Shown here one piece after another: positions 44,835 through 55,420 of a stretch of DNA of 64,000 bases; position 1 is the first letter of the stretch; each line of letters starts with the position of its first letter. This stretch comes from Lichina pygmaea. Taxonomy: Eukaryota; Ascomycota; Lichinomycetes; Lichinales; Lichinaceae. The notes under the pieces are model-generated. The model was not told the origin of the DNA. It saw only the letters and a program-made list of their open reading frames with translations, and did not search any database. Both the position numbers and the translations under genes were made by a program. The DNA lies in assembly GCA_963422465.1 (NCBI GenBank), contig OY730170.1, positions 1,550,001 through 1,614,000 on the forward strand, given 5' to 3'.

Positions 44835-46010
44835 ATGGTCACCTACAAAACCGCAGTGCCGAGTTCCGTCATGATGCAGCAGTCGCCGGCAGTTGTGGCG
44901 ACCGCAGCCCCGGAGTGGCCAGCATCGCCAGCAACAGCATCGCCAGTGGCAGCAACAGCAACAGCAACAGCAACAGAAGCAGCATCAACACCAACACCAC
45001 CACCACCCAGGCACGGACGATCCCCAGGACGGTCATTGCGGCCAGGCTCGACAGACGAGGACGGAAAGGGCGAGCGTTCGTGCAAGTCACGCTGGCCGCA
45101 GGATGCCAAGCTGCTTCTCGAGGTGCGCGATCTGCGCAACGACGGCGCCCGATCGTTCCTGGACGCCATCGACGGTGGCTTCGTCCTGGCCGAGTTTGTG
45201 AGGCTCGTGCTGAGACTGCTGTACGACCCGGCCGGCCGAGACCCGATGCCAAGGACGCGATCGGTGACCTTTATCGTGCGTCCGTTCGCCGGGGTCGCGT
45301 ACACGACCGGCCGAGACATTGATAACGACCACAAGGAGATTCACGTGTCGACGGACTACATCGAGAAGAAGATGAGGCCGAAGAAGGCGCTGCCGACGAC
45401 GACGACGACGACGACGACGACTACGACGAAAGCGAAAGAGACCGTGGAGCCGCGGTCCTCCTCCCCTCCCTCCTCCTCCTCCTCCTCCTCCTCCTCGTCC
45501 CCCTCGTCCCCCTCGTCCCCCTCCTCCTCCCCCGACGACGCCCGCCGTCAGCTGACGCGCGAGATCCGCGGCGTCGTCCTGCACGAGCTGGTGCACTGTT
45601 TCCAGTGGGACGGGCGGGGCACGTGTCCGGGCGGGCTGTGCGAGGGGATCGCAGACTGGGTGCGGCTGAACTGCGGCCTCGGGGCGACGCACTGGACGCG
45701 GCGCGTCGACTGCGGCTGGGACGCCGGGTACGAGACGACGGCGTACTTCCTGGACTACCTCGAGGACCGCTTCGGGCACGGCACCGTCCGGAAGATCAAC
45801 GCGAGCCTGCGTCGCGACGCCTACGACGAGGCCGTCTTCTGGCCCCGCCTCTTCGCCGGCCTCGGCGTGCGTGCCCTCTGGCACCAGTACCGCAGCTGGG
45901 TCCGAGGATCGTGCCCCGGCGACGACGATGCTCTGACGGCGGACGATCAGGATGCAGAAGCCAAGCAGTCGGAGCAGACCGTTCTCGATGTGTCGTCCTC
46001 TGAAGAATAG
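44835..46010 (+). CDS. PBSP (basic secretory protein) domain protein, metallopeptidase-like
   Basis: 391-residue single-exon protein with the plant/bacterial basic secretory protein domain, a zincin-like fold. The zinc site HELVHCFQW (HExxH) is followed by CEGIADWVRL and TAYFLDYLEDRFG, as in the family, and the C-terminus has ALWHQYRSWV. The first ~90 residues are disordered and Q/T/P-rich (CAACAG repeats). Between the strand ending STDYIEKKM and the helix before HELVH, the gene has an unusual insert of a threonine run (ACG repeats, 45397-45427) and a serine/proline run (TCC repeats, 45459-45531). No signal peptide is visible, so an intracellular role is likely; substrate unknown. I chose ATG 44835; the frame is open upstream only from a GTG at 44760. 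The second in-frame ATG pair is at 44871. Confidence 0.8.
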   Translation: MVTYKTAVPSSVMMQQSPAVVATAAPEWPASPATASPVAATATATATEAASTPTPPPPRHGRSPGRSLRPGSTDEDGKGERSCKSRWPQDAKLLLEVRDLRNDGARSFLDAIDGGFVLAEFVRLVLRLLYDPAGRDPMPRTRSVTFIVRPFAGVAYTTGRDIDNDHKEIHVSTDYIEKKMRPKKALPTTTTTTTTTTTKAKETVEPRSSSPPSSSSSSSSSSPSSPSSPSSSPDDARRQLTREIRGVVLHELVHCFQWDGRGTCPGGLCEGIADWVRLNCGLGATHWTRRVDCGWDAGYETTAYFLDYLEDRFGHGTVRKINASLRRDAYDEAVFWPRLFAGLGVRALWHQYRSWVRGSCPGDDDALTADDQDAEAKQSEQTVLDVSSSEE

Positions 46011-46342
46011 CCTCCATCTCTTTCTTTTGTCCTCTCCTGGCCCTTCTCCTGCTGCTGCTACTGCTGCTGTTACCACTGCTCCCTCTCAGCCGGTGAACGG
46101 CCCATGGGCGCGAAGGGGTTGGGAACGGTGGATGGTTTTCTAGGACTACAGCTCCCGGAGAGAGATCTATGTTGGAGCTGGGAGGCAGGGAAGAGCCGTT
46201 GTCAATTTCTCTAGGAAGAAGAACTCGCTATATACACGAATTCAACACCTGTTCGGTCCCTGCTCTGCAGCCCGCCGTAGTCCTTCCCGAGATTGGACCT
46301 CGGCAGTGTTGAAATCCCAACAATCTACGATCGCATGGAGAA

Positions 46343-46809
46343 TCACGTGACACCGGGCCCCCTTTCCCTCGAATCCTGAAGTACCATCTCTTGAGAAGAA
46401 GGAGCACCGGCGTATCGACGTCTCGCTATCATGTCGTCCCTTGGCAACGGTGGCTCGATCCGGCAGAGCCGGCTCGTCGCCGAAGAAGAAGCACGTCCAG
46501 AAGTCGGCATGGGCGAATGGCCAGAGCCACCACCGCCAGTCCCACCGCCAAAAGGCCCCGTGGGCCACGATCCCACGTCTACAGGCACGACCTCAGTTGA
46601 TCTCTTACAAGATAAGAAGGGATTTCAAACAGAACAAAGGGAGAAGGGCAGAGAAGATCTAAAAAAGTGCAAGCATGACTAGAGTATACGCACATCGTAT
46701 GTCGTTCCTCTTCGCTGATCTTCGCCCAGCCGACCAGGAAAGCCACCACGAAGATCACGATCGCAGCAATCGTGTTGAACACCCTGTCGATGGCATTGAG
46801 AGTGTCCAT
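46343..46809 (-). CDS. Possible small single-pass membrane protein, 2 exons
   Basis: Tentative model: exon 46809-46690 (40 residues, ATG in good context), intron 46604-46689 (86 bp, GTATAC to TAAG), exon 46603-46343; 126 residues. Exon 1 has one clear membrane segment, NTIAAIVIFVVAFLVGW, followed by AKISEEER. The second exon is glycine- and serine-rich without a known domain. The membrane segment looks real; the splice join is a guess, and the plus-strand frame 46431-46682 competes for part of the same DNA. I do not recognise the family. Confidence 0.35.
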
Positions 46810-47611
46810 CTTGGTGACAAAGACCACGAGGGAGACGTGATGAGCGAAGAAAATGCAGGGAAAGAGAGACTCCCTTATCATCTTCTCGTTACGCCTGTGT
46901 GTCCCGCATCTATTCGATCTGGTATCAGACCCTCTAGAATGGCACCACCTGCCCCCCCCCCGGTGGGTACGGCCGACTCGCTAACAGATCAGATACAGGA
47001 GTAGACTGCTTGCTCGTAGCTAGAGACACTATCGCTCTTATGTACAGTACGTACAGTATGTACATCTATATCATCGTCTCCCTAGTCGTCCCATCCATGA
47101 CATTTGGGGTCGACTCCGGCAATCGGGTGATGAAATCGCCGGCATGATGGCCGGTGGACCCTTGAGGATGCTGGTCCGGAGACAGCTTCGTTCGAAAAGA
47201 ACAGATGCGTTGCCACCCGTTCAGTAGGCTCACTACGTATGCCCTCGGGGCGAGTTGATGGGAAAGAGAAAGATAGTCCCCCATGGAGTGGTCGGGAATG
47301 GGGTCTGCTGACTAACCACGGTAGCTCCGGTACAGAACCGTTACTGTAATGATGACCACGCCCTCCTCTCCCAGTATGAGATGACGAGGTATCTGCAAAG
47401 TACAGCTATCGCCCCTGCCCGAGGCTTCTGTAGGAGATCACTTTCCCTCGATGGATGTTATTCAGCACTGTACGGAAGTAGAGCTCTAGAGACATGTGGT
47501 GCGTTTGGATGATTGCGCTGTACCGTACTGTACCGTACCGTACCGTACCGTACCGTGCGTACCTTACCTTACCGTACTCCGTACTCCCCTGATATCAATC
47601 AGGAAGACAAC
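46810..47611. other. Intergenic stretch rich in GTAC and ACCGT repeats
   Basis: No gene recognised. 47040-47065 has overlapping GTAC words and 47519-47560 is an (ACCGT)n run, similar to the start of element B LTRs on the plus strand. Ends at a MITE. Confidence 0.5.
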
Positions 47612-48124
47612 GGACATTTGATGCGATGCCCCCCCTCTATGCAACTTTTTGCTTACCATGCCTCCCTTCTTACTTCCATGCCCCCCTCGCCTGCTGGTAC
47701 GTACCTCAGTACATGCCCTATACCCAGCTGAGCCACCAAAACCTAAGTACTTTTAAAAGTCGACCAGGATCCAGGTGTCATAAGTCTTGGAGGCATCACA
47801 CCGCACACATTTCTCAGTCGGATCTTTTTCCTAGTCGTACCCGGTGTCCAAGTCTACGTTCCCGTAGTCAGACCTCAATTTTGATGCTGTGTATGGCATT
47901 TTTGTGGGTGTGGAGACTCCGTCGGCTGCTTGGAGTCAAGCGGTGTGGCCATGAGACTTGTCAATAGTTCTGGCGTACTTACACTCTCTCCGGGATCTTC
48001 GCAGATTTCAAGGTACTAAGGTACGTACCGGTACCTCTAAGCGAGGGGGCAATGGAAGTACGAAGGGGGGGGGCCATGGTAAGCAAAAAGTTGCATAGAG
48101 GGGGGGCATCGTATTAATTGTCCG
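47612..48124 (+). mobile_element. MULE-like MITE, copy 1
   Basis: 513-bp non-autonomous element with long imperfect inverted ends of about 75 bp: the left end reads GGACATTTGATGCGATGCCC and the right end reads inward ATGCGATGC-like with GGACAATTAATACGATGCCC. Both continue through CTCTATGCAACTTTTTGCTT. The flanks GGAAGACAAC (47602-47611) and GGAAGACCAC (48125-48134) match at 9 of 10 bases, a target duplication of the length made by Mutator-like transposases. No coding capacity. A second copy is at 62665-63157 in the same orientation. Confidence 0.8.
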
Positions 48125-48167
48125 GGAAGACCACCCCCGTCAGTCAGTCAAGCTCAGCTACTCCGTA

Positions 48168-50570
48168 CCCATGCCTTGGAGGTACTTCGTACCTCCCACT
48201 CCCTTCCAAGCGAGGTCGGGACACCCTTACTCGGTAAGGGTGTCCGCCACCTCAACGGTTTGGTCACCTCAACAGTTTCCACAGCCCAAATCAACTTTGC
48301 AGTTGTATAACTTTACAACAAAGTGACTAAATTTGAATCTGAGTTGCTCATCAGATTCCCCTACTTCTCTAGTATCATCTCTGAAGTTATAGTGCTCTCA
48401 CAATTTTTATAGTGTTGCTGAGAAACTGTGGCAGTTAGTACACCAGCAATAGATTATTTACTAGACATAATTTACAATGTTAATAACTTCATGAAGGAGC
48501 AATAAACTTGTAGATTTTTTGCGCCAATCTGATTCTAGACCAGGTCATCAATCAGAATCCAAAAGTCCAGCTCCTCCAGATTTTCGTCGAGTTGTGGAGA
48601 ACCAATAACAGTGGCTGTGGTTGGTGTTGTCGCTGTTGGCTGTGCCAACTCTACTGAGTCGCTACCCCACCTTGCCCCACCATTGCTGCCCCACCCTGCC
48701 TGATTGATCCACCAACTGTTCTTACTGCTTGCTTGGCTACTTTTGCATCTTCCTTTACCTTGACTGTAGCAGCTCTTTCTGCTGCCTTTGCTGCCTTTGC
48801 TGCCTTCTTTGCTTCTGCTATTGCGGCCTTCTCTGCTTTCTTTGCTTCTTGTGCCTGAGCATGTTCCTGTCACTGTTCCTCCTCAATCTATCACTTCTCT
48901 GCTACAGCTCAGGCTGCACCACTGTTGATAGATCTCCTGTTCTGGATTTGCCGGCAACTTGGTTTCTGGCGAACACTTCAAGCTGCTTCTGCTACCTTTG
49001 TGTGGCTAAGTTCTTCTTTCAGAACAATGTTCTCTGTTGCATGGACAATACATGCCTTCCCAATCTTTCGCAAATCTTCAGTGTACGTAGGTGTATCAGG
49101 GTCCATGATGTTGCTTAGTTGTCTTTTCATTGTACAGATTGTGAGGGGTGTTGTGAATACTGGCTTAGATAATTCTCCTTGTGCTGGAGGGGTGGCTGGT
49201 CGTTGAAGTTGTGTCTTTTTCTCTGTTTCCTTCTCTTTCTCTTGTAGCTTGTCAACCACTTTTTTTTGGTTGGTACAGAATGAGACCAGTCTCTCTGAAC
49301 GTAGAGAGAATGGTAGAAGGCTTCAATGCCTTCTGTTGAATAGATCCAAGTGCCTCAAGGAATTCAATCTTGTTGAAGTCCATACATCCTATACAAGCTG
49401 CCGCATCAACAGCCTCAGCATGCCAATGCTTGTATGGCTGGAAAACAACAACATCCAGAGGCTGGAGGAGATGCGTCACATGTGGAGGGAGACAGAACAG
49501 TATGATGAGGTTCTTCTCACAGTGTTCAAGAAACTCATATGTGCAATGAGACCCGTAGCTGTCAAGAAGTAGTAGTTGATGAGCACCTGTCTGGGATTTT
49601 GCACTGTGTACTTCAAAGTGCTTGATCTATTCAAGACTTAGCTAGTTGTTTGAGAATCCACTATCAGAAACAGAGACAAGAGCATCTTCCTCAAGACTTG
49701 TACAAGTATACCAACACTCCTGGTGAATTTTGCCTGACAGGATGATCTGTGGAGGTATAACTTTACCACCTCCACTGATGGCTTCAACAACAGTAACCAG
49801 CTCATGATTGCTGACACTTCCAATATATGACTGCTGACAAACATCCTTGGTGATGATCTTTTGGCTCTGTCCCATGCCTATCTGGAATCCAGACTTATCC
49901 ATATTCCAGCAATCACCAGCCTGGATTCCCTTTTCAAGGTAGGTGGAATGGAAATCCTCGTACCATGCCTGAATGGATTTGGCGTTATTGGCAACCTTTC
50001 GTCGTGGATCTGTCACCTTCTGTTTGCGTACAGAATACTCAGGATGGTGGCCAAGGAATCTTGTTGTCTATTTGGGGCTGACCGTGGGTGGAGAATTGTC
50101 ATCTCCTTTGTAGCTCCTAGCTAGAATGATATTGGCACAGTTACGTAACATCTGTGGTCTCACACATAGTCCTAGGTGATCCAGTCTATCAATGTACTGG
50201 CAGACAACCAGCTCTTCAGCTGGAGAAAGCTTCAGATTGACCGGGATTCAAGCGCTTCGAGGGGGAACCCCTTTTAGGTAGTTCTGGAGTCGCCGTACAG
50301 GAACACCAAATTTATTGGCCAATTCTGGAATTGAGAATTCCTCGTCGGGGGCAAGGGAACCCAAGGCTTCCTGGATGCGAGCCTCAACTTCATTGTAGGA
50401 TTTCACCATGTTGTTGAGAAGTTAAGGAGATTTGAAGACAATTGGGTTGTTTTGTGCGGGCACCGTTGAGGTGACCAAACTGTTGAGGTGGCGGACACCC
50501 TTACCGAGTAAGGGTGTCCCGACCTCGCTTGCGAGGAAGTGGGAGGTACGAAGTACCTCCAAGGCACGGG
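48168..50570 (-). mobile_element. pogo/Fot1-type DNA transposon, decayed
   Basis: About 2.4 kb element with inverted ends of about 105 bp beginning CCC(A/G)TGCCTTGGAGG and flanked by TA on both sides (48166-48167, 50571-50572). Each end contains a hairpin, GGACACCCTTAC / GTAAGGGTGTCC (48219-48245 and 50493-50519), and the repeated word CCACCTCAAC. The transposase lies on the minus strand. The TA flank and transposase class fit Tc1/mariner, pogo branch. It starts 43 bp after MITE copy 1. Confidence 0.8.
48535..50409 (-). pseudogene. pogo/Fot1 transposase pseudogene
   Basis: Transposase reading from ATG 50409 with the helix-turn-helix start MVKSYNEVEARIQEALG and FSIPELANKFGVPVRRL. A CENP-B-like DNA-binding part follows, then a DDE_1 catalytic core with the three aspartates in WNMDKSGFQIG (about 49900), LLLLDSYGSH (about 49570) and HLLQPLDVVVFQPYKHW (about 49450). 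The C-terminus is DENLEELDFWILIDDLV. At least four in-frame stops break it: CGA to TGA near 50248, CAG to TAG near 50070, and others near 49640 and 49620; all are C-to-T type changes. Inactive. Confidence 0.85.
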
Positions 50571-50597
50571 TACAGCCAACCCAAGCACCCCCCCCCC

Positions 50598-50674
50598 CCA
50601 CAGTGGACAAAAAAACTGGCACACCCCACTACTGCAAGTGTGGTGAGGTGTGCCAGTTTTTTTGTCCACTGTGG
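50598..50674. repeat. 77-bp foldback with perfect 28-bp arms
   Basis: Arms CCACAGTGGACAAAAAAACT... (50598-50625) and their exact complement (50647-50674) around a 21-bp loop. CAGTGGACAAAAA resembles the outer end of Tc1-like elements, so this may be a minimal Tc1-type MITE or a solo pair of ends. It lies 28 bp past the pogo element, beyond a run of C. Confidence 0.8.
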
Positions 50675-51198
50675 TGCCAAGCTACTCACCCACGCACTGT
50701 ACAGAAAGCCCGAGCCAAGTCGACTATCAGGAAGCCCAACCCAAGCCACACGCTACCAAAAGCCAGACTCGGCTCATCTACTCTGTACATACTGTACGTA
50801 CAGATGCACGGTACGGTACGGTGCGGTACACAAGTCCAGATGTAGTATATTTATTCGGATGTGGACGGGTATGATGCGAGTGTGGCTGAGGTCAAGCCAT
50901 CTTCCACGGGAGAAAAGCATGGTCTACTGTACAGTACTGATGTTGTTGCTACTCGGACCTCGTGGCGTGGTCGTTGATCGGACGGAATATCTGGCCGGAG
51001 AGAATGAAATGTTGGGATGTTTGGCGTGGTAGAAAGTAGTGGGAGACGTTTGGCGGACGAACGATGCGAGGCGCGGACAAAGTGCGAGCAAAGAGATGGA
51101 TTGATGAGTCTCTCCCTCTTCCCACCTCCCGTCAAACGCCATCGCTCATCTACGTTGAATGAAAGATCTATCTTGACAGACAGAGTCCCCCTCACCGC

Positions 51199-53699
51199 TC
51201 AAACTTTGAGCATCTCGAGCATGAGCCTCAGCGAGAAGTTCTCTTGGCCGAACCTCGCCTCCAAACTTCTGACCTCCTTGTCCATCTCGCGGTGCAGCTC
51301 CCTGAGCACGCCGACGGTGTAGTCCAAGCTCTTTGTCTTCTTCATCGTCGCGAGCACCTCGCGCTTGGCCTCGTTGCTGAGCTTGCCGTCGAACCTACGC
51401 TTCATGAGCAGGGCCCGCAGCTGCATCGCGTCTCCCGCGAACCTGGGCTCGGCCTCGAGCGTCTGGATGCAGTGGATCAGCGTGAAAGAGTACTTCCCCT
51501 CGTCGAGGTCCTCGGCGAAGCCCTTCTGCTTGGCGTAGTCGGCCGACGCGAGATTCTGGTGGTCGTCGCGGATCTGGAAGAAGCGCCCGATGAGGCAGCT
51601 CAGCAGGTCCAGATCGCCGTCCGACGCCGTCTCGCCGACCGCGCCTTCGGCGATCATCAACCGCGTCAACATGCGGAACAGACCACCCGTCTTCTTGTCG
51701 ACCATCTTCAGGTACTCCGATATGGTCGGGCACAGTGCGTTGTGGGTCCAGTAGAGGTCGTAGCTCTGCCCGACGTACAGCTGTTGCATCTCTTCGATGA
51801 AGATGCGGAGGCATGCCGGGCTGCCGAGCTCGGCCGCCATGGCTGTGGCCTCGGTGTACTGGTACGTCGCGCTGTTGATTGTCTGGGCCGTGCCGTAGAT
51901 GTGGTGCGTCGAGGGCTTGCCGCGACGAAGTGGTGAGCCGTCCTCGAGGTCATCGAGCCTGGACGCCTCGTCAGGCTGGGCCGACCGAGAGAATGGCCGA
52001 AAGGGAATCGTGGGGCCCGTCGGTGCAGGGAAAGGAAAAGGCTGCTCACATGAGAGACGCGCTGTGCAGCATCTTGACGACCTTCTTGATCATCTTAACC
52101 GACTTCGGGGGCACCTTGAGCCACGTGTTGATCGCATCGATGGCCTGGTCGCGGAAGCCTTTGGAAGGGAGCGACGTGAGATATCGATACGGTTGGAGCA
52201 CAACCTGAGAGCGACCACGGTCAATTGCAGCTCCAAGAATGCTTGGGGGCGGGGACGAATCAGTTCGGGGGTGTTTTCAACTCACGTCTTCGCTGAGATC
52301 GGGTAGATCCCGATCGAGGGCCAAAGCCATCACGTTCTCGAGAACGAGTGAATCAGCGCTTGGTCGCGCCGCTGCTGCGGGCCTCTTGACACCGTTTGCA
52401 CCGTTGACGCCGTTGGTACCGTTCGTCCTCTTCCTGTCACCGGCTTCGCCGCTCGTCCTCTTCCTCTTCTGGCCGTTCACCCGAACGTGGCCGTTGACGA
52501 GGGGCTCCTTGGGCTCGGGCTTGACGGAGAGGTCTCCATCTGCGTGGTTCTTCGGTGGCCACCTCGCCGGGTATTCCTTCACGCCGTACTCGGCTCTCAG
52601 CAACTGCAGCTCGTTCCACTTGGCCCCGGCGTTGTACCTCGGGCACTGAGTGCTCCACGCGACGTTGCCCGAGAGGGTGTACTGCATGACTTCGATGTAT
52701 CTCTTGGTGCCTTCGCTGAGGTCCGTCCGCGCCTTGGTCTCCTTGACGACCCGCACGTAGTTGGCGTTCTCGATGCGGATGCGCTCCTTGCAGACGCGTC
52801 TGGCCTCTTCTTCGCTACAGCCGTGCTCTCTCATGACGACCAAGACGGCGTTCTGGACGTTCTTGTCGTCGCGCTCCTTTTCAAAGGAGAAGAGGTCGTT
52901 GACGAGAGAGGCGGAGATGAGGGCAGGCGTGAGCAGCTCCTTGACCTCGTCGGCCTCTTCCTCGGGGATGGTGATGGCGCAGCCAAAGGTGACGAGGCCA
53001 TGCCAGAGCCTTGACGGACGGGATCGAGTCAGCGGCCAGCTCGGTGGTAAAGAAAAAAAGGCCCGGATGGGGAGGATATACATATATCCGACGTCGAAAC
53101 ACCTGTACGGGATGTACTCCTCAAGGCTGGCAAAGTCCGTGTCCTCCTGCCGTCTGCTCGAATGCTGGACGCCTGTGGCCCAGCTCTTGGCGACGACCAT
53201 AGCCCTCTCCGGGTCGATCGCCATCATCTCCTGGAGGATCTGAGCGGCGATCTTGGCCTTGCCAGAGGCGCCTCTCGCTTCGATCTCGCCAGTCTCGCCG
53301 CCCTGCTCCAGGGCTTGCTCCATCTCGTCCAGAGATGCATCGTCAATGTCTTTGTCGATGACGTCTGCGATGAGTTAGACTCGGCGCCGCCGCAGCCCCC
53401 CCCGACAGGCCGAACATACCGTCATGGATGAAACCAAACTCGAGCGCGTAGCTGGTGATCTCCAGTCGGTCCGGGAGACACTCGGGCACGGCGACGGTGA
53501 TGAAGCTGAATATGGGGCCGAGACCGCCCTTGTAAGGCTTCTCCAGGGGCCCGACCAAGCGGCGCCAGTCTTCCTGAACTCGGAAGGCGCCGACGTCTTC
53601 AAGGTCGGCAGCCTCGTGCGTCCTGAGGTCGATTCCGGGGCAGAGGCCTTCGGTGTCGTACTTTGAAAAATCGATGACGGTCGAGTATTTGTACTCCAT
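51199..53699 (-). CDS. Chimeric terpene synthase (class I cyclase plus prenyltransferase), 5 exons
   Basis: Bifunctional enzyme of the fusicoccadiene/ophiobolin-synthase type: the C-terminal domain makes a C20 or C25 diphosphate and the N-terminal domain cyclises it. Exons 53699-53420, 53364-53082, 53009-52286, 52204-52050 and 51958-51199 join at GT-AG introns of 55-91 bp and give 734 codons, 733 residues, the usual length. Cyclase: MEYKYSTVIDFSKYDTEGLC start, aspartate motif DDVID (D93-D97 region), and NSE motif NDLFSFEKE (225-233). A linker rich in K/R, N and G (about 350-410) follows. Prenyltransferase: DDLED (483-487) and second aspartate motif DDHQN (612-616). Both active sites look complete. 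It is divergent from the P450 gene across 1.7 kb. The product cannot be read from sequence; a sesterterpene or diterpene is likely. Confidence 0.93.
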
Positions 53700-55420
53700 C
53701 TTACATGCAGACGCCGAGGACCGTCGCGTTGGCACGAGCGGGCAACTGAGGCTTCGAGGGCGCTAAGAGTAGAGACGAGTTGTACGAGCCGAACACGTAC
53801 AGGCTCAGCAGGATGAGATGGACGACAATGACGAAGAAGATATCACTCCAGATATCTTTCGAGGCTGGAGAACCTGTCTTGAACATGAGGGAAGGCTGCA
53901 CCTCTTAGATGGTTCAATCTCGCCACAGCTGCCACGTTGCTGGTTGGTGGTGTCAAGGCCACATGGCCGTACGAATCCTTATATCCGGACAAGGGTTTCC
54001 CTCCTCCTCGTGAATCGCCCAAAGAGGAAGATCCGAGCCAGGAGGGTGAGAAGATGAGCTGAGCCATCCTCATCCAAGAAGGACGCGTTGGCAGTGGCTG
54101 GCCTGCCTGAATGGTCTGAGGCCAGACGATGCAGCGGCTGGGTTCCCATCCGTCCGAGCATGGGCATTCGGTAGTAGGATTTTACTACCCAGCGCGGCGG
54201 TCCAGGGCCGTATCAGGCCATTTGCCGACCTGTCAGATCCAAAAACCCCGACAGAGCACGGGCGTGGCACGTTGCCGGGTGCGTAAGACAGCGCCGTAGT
54301 AAGACGAGAAGCTTAGGCGGTGAGCTACCGCGAACCCGGTGATAGCTTCGCTTCAGAAAGAGTTCCTGCAGATGGGGGGACGGACTACTTCCGTATTTGG
54401 ATGCGATGGATGCCCTTGATGCCGTATGGAGGTGAGAGCCCGTGAGAGCCGTCAGCTACAGTTCTTTCTCGTGCTTTTAGAAAGCGTTCTACTCTGAGCG
54501 CAAAGGTTTGGCAAGATCTATACTCCTTGTCAGGATACATAGGAAATCCCGTCTACCTCGAGAATCTTCGTTGCTTACAAAAGTAACGAGAGAGTGTCAC
54601 TTTTAAAAAGCGGTATTGGATCTTATGACCTTTGTATCATACAAAGCCCGCAAACCCGAATCGGAAATGTCCGGATTGGGATGACTGAATTGGGCCGTTA
54701 CGTATGTAGGATCTCGAAAAGAAAGCCGGCAGAGCCTCACCGCCTGCCAACGACGCTGACAGACCCGGCGATTGGCCTGGTGGGGCCAATCCGCATCGAA
54801 GTCTTTCGCGGGGGTGATTGATTACGTACTCGTACGTACGTACGTATGCAGTCCGCTCTTTGGGGGTCAGATATCACATTCCCCTCCACTCGTAGTTCTG
54901 CAAGCTGGTGAGACGCTGGTATTTCCTCCCTCCTTTCGGTCAAGCGCGCAAGACGTGGATGACCGTATGCTGAAACAGCTGACAGCTCGTCGACAACTTC
55001 GTGCGGAAACGACCGAACTGGGCGATTTACCGATCTACACTTTGTACATACGGATTTGTCCTCTAGACCTAAAGGGGACGGCCAACCCCCGGGACAGTCG
55101 GCGGCACGTCAAGCAACGACATCCACAATGGAGGTCAGACGGATGTCAAGGGCGAACCACGACCACTTCGAGGGAAGGCCCGAATGGAGAACAGCCCCAT
55201 CGGGCAATCCGCGGGCCTTCGGTGGCGGCCAGCCTGCCTCAGAAAACGCCCGTGGAAGTCCCCAAAGAAGCGTGTCCCGGTATCTACGGACGAAGCCTCG
55301 ATACAGGCTAGAGCTGGGCTCTTATAAACACCGCAGCTCACTTGTGCGCTGGCCGACTACCTCGGTTTTCCACCGGACATCCAGTTTTTGCTTCCCACGG
55401 TTCCCGTTGGTCCATCTCGA
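53700..55420. promoter_or_regulatory. Divergent promoter between terpene synthase and P450 genes
   Basis: 1.7 kb non-coding region between two ATGs facing apart. It contains CGTACGTACGTACGT at about 54825-54845, an inverted repeat GGTAGTA / TACTACC near 54170-54187 and several TCG...CGA pairs with non-standard spacing, so no clean AflR site (TCGN5CGA) was seen. Open frames here lack domains. Confidence 0.55.

Noticed and set aside
45087-46076. 329-codon minus-strand frame over the PBSP-like gene
   Set aside because: Antisense to a gene with an intact HExxH domain; dominated by repeat-derived glycine/arginine runs.
46431-46682. Plus-strand 83-codon proline-rich frame
   Set aside because: Reasonable start context but no domain, and it competes with the minus-strand membrane-protein model; evidence too thin for a call.
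53700-55420. Additional cluster gene in the divergent promoter
   Set aside because: The longest frames (for example 54772-55311) have no domain and no codon pattern; regarded as non-coding.
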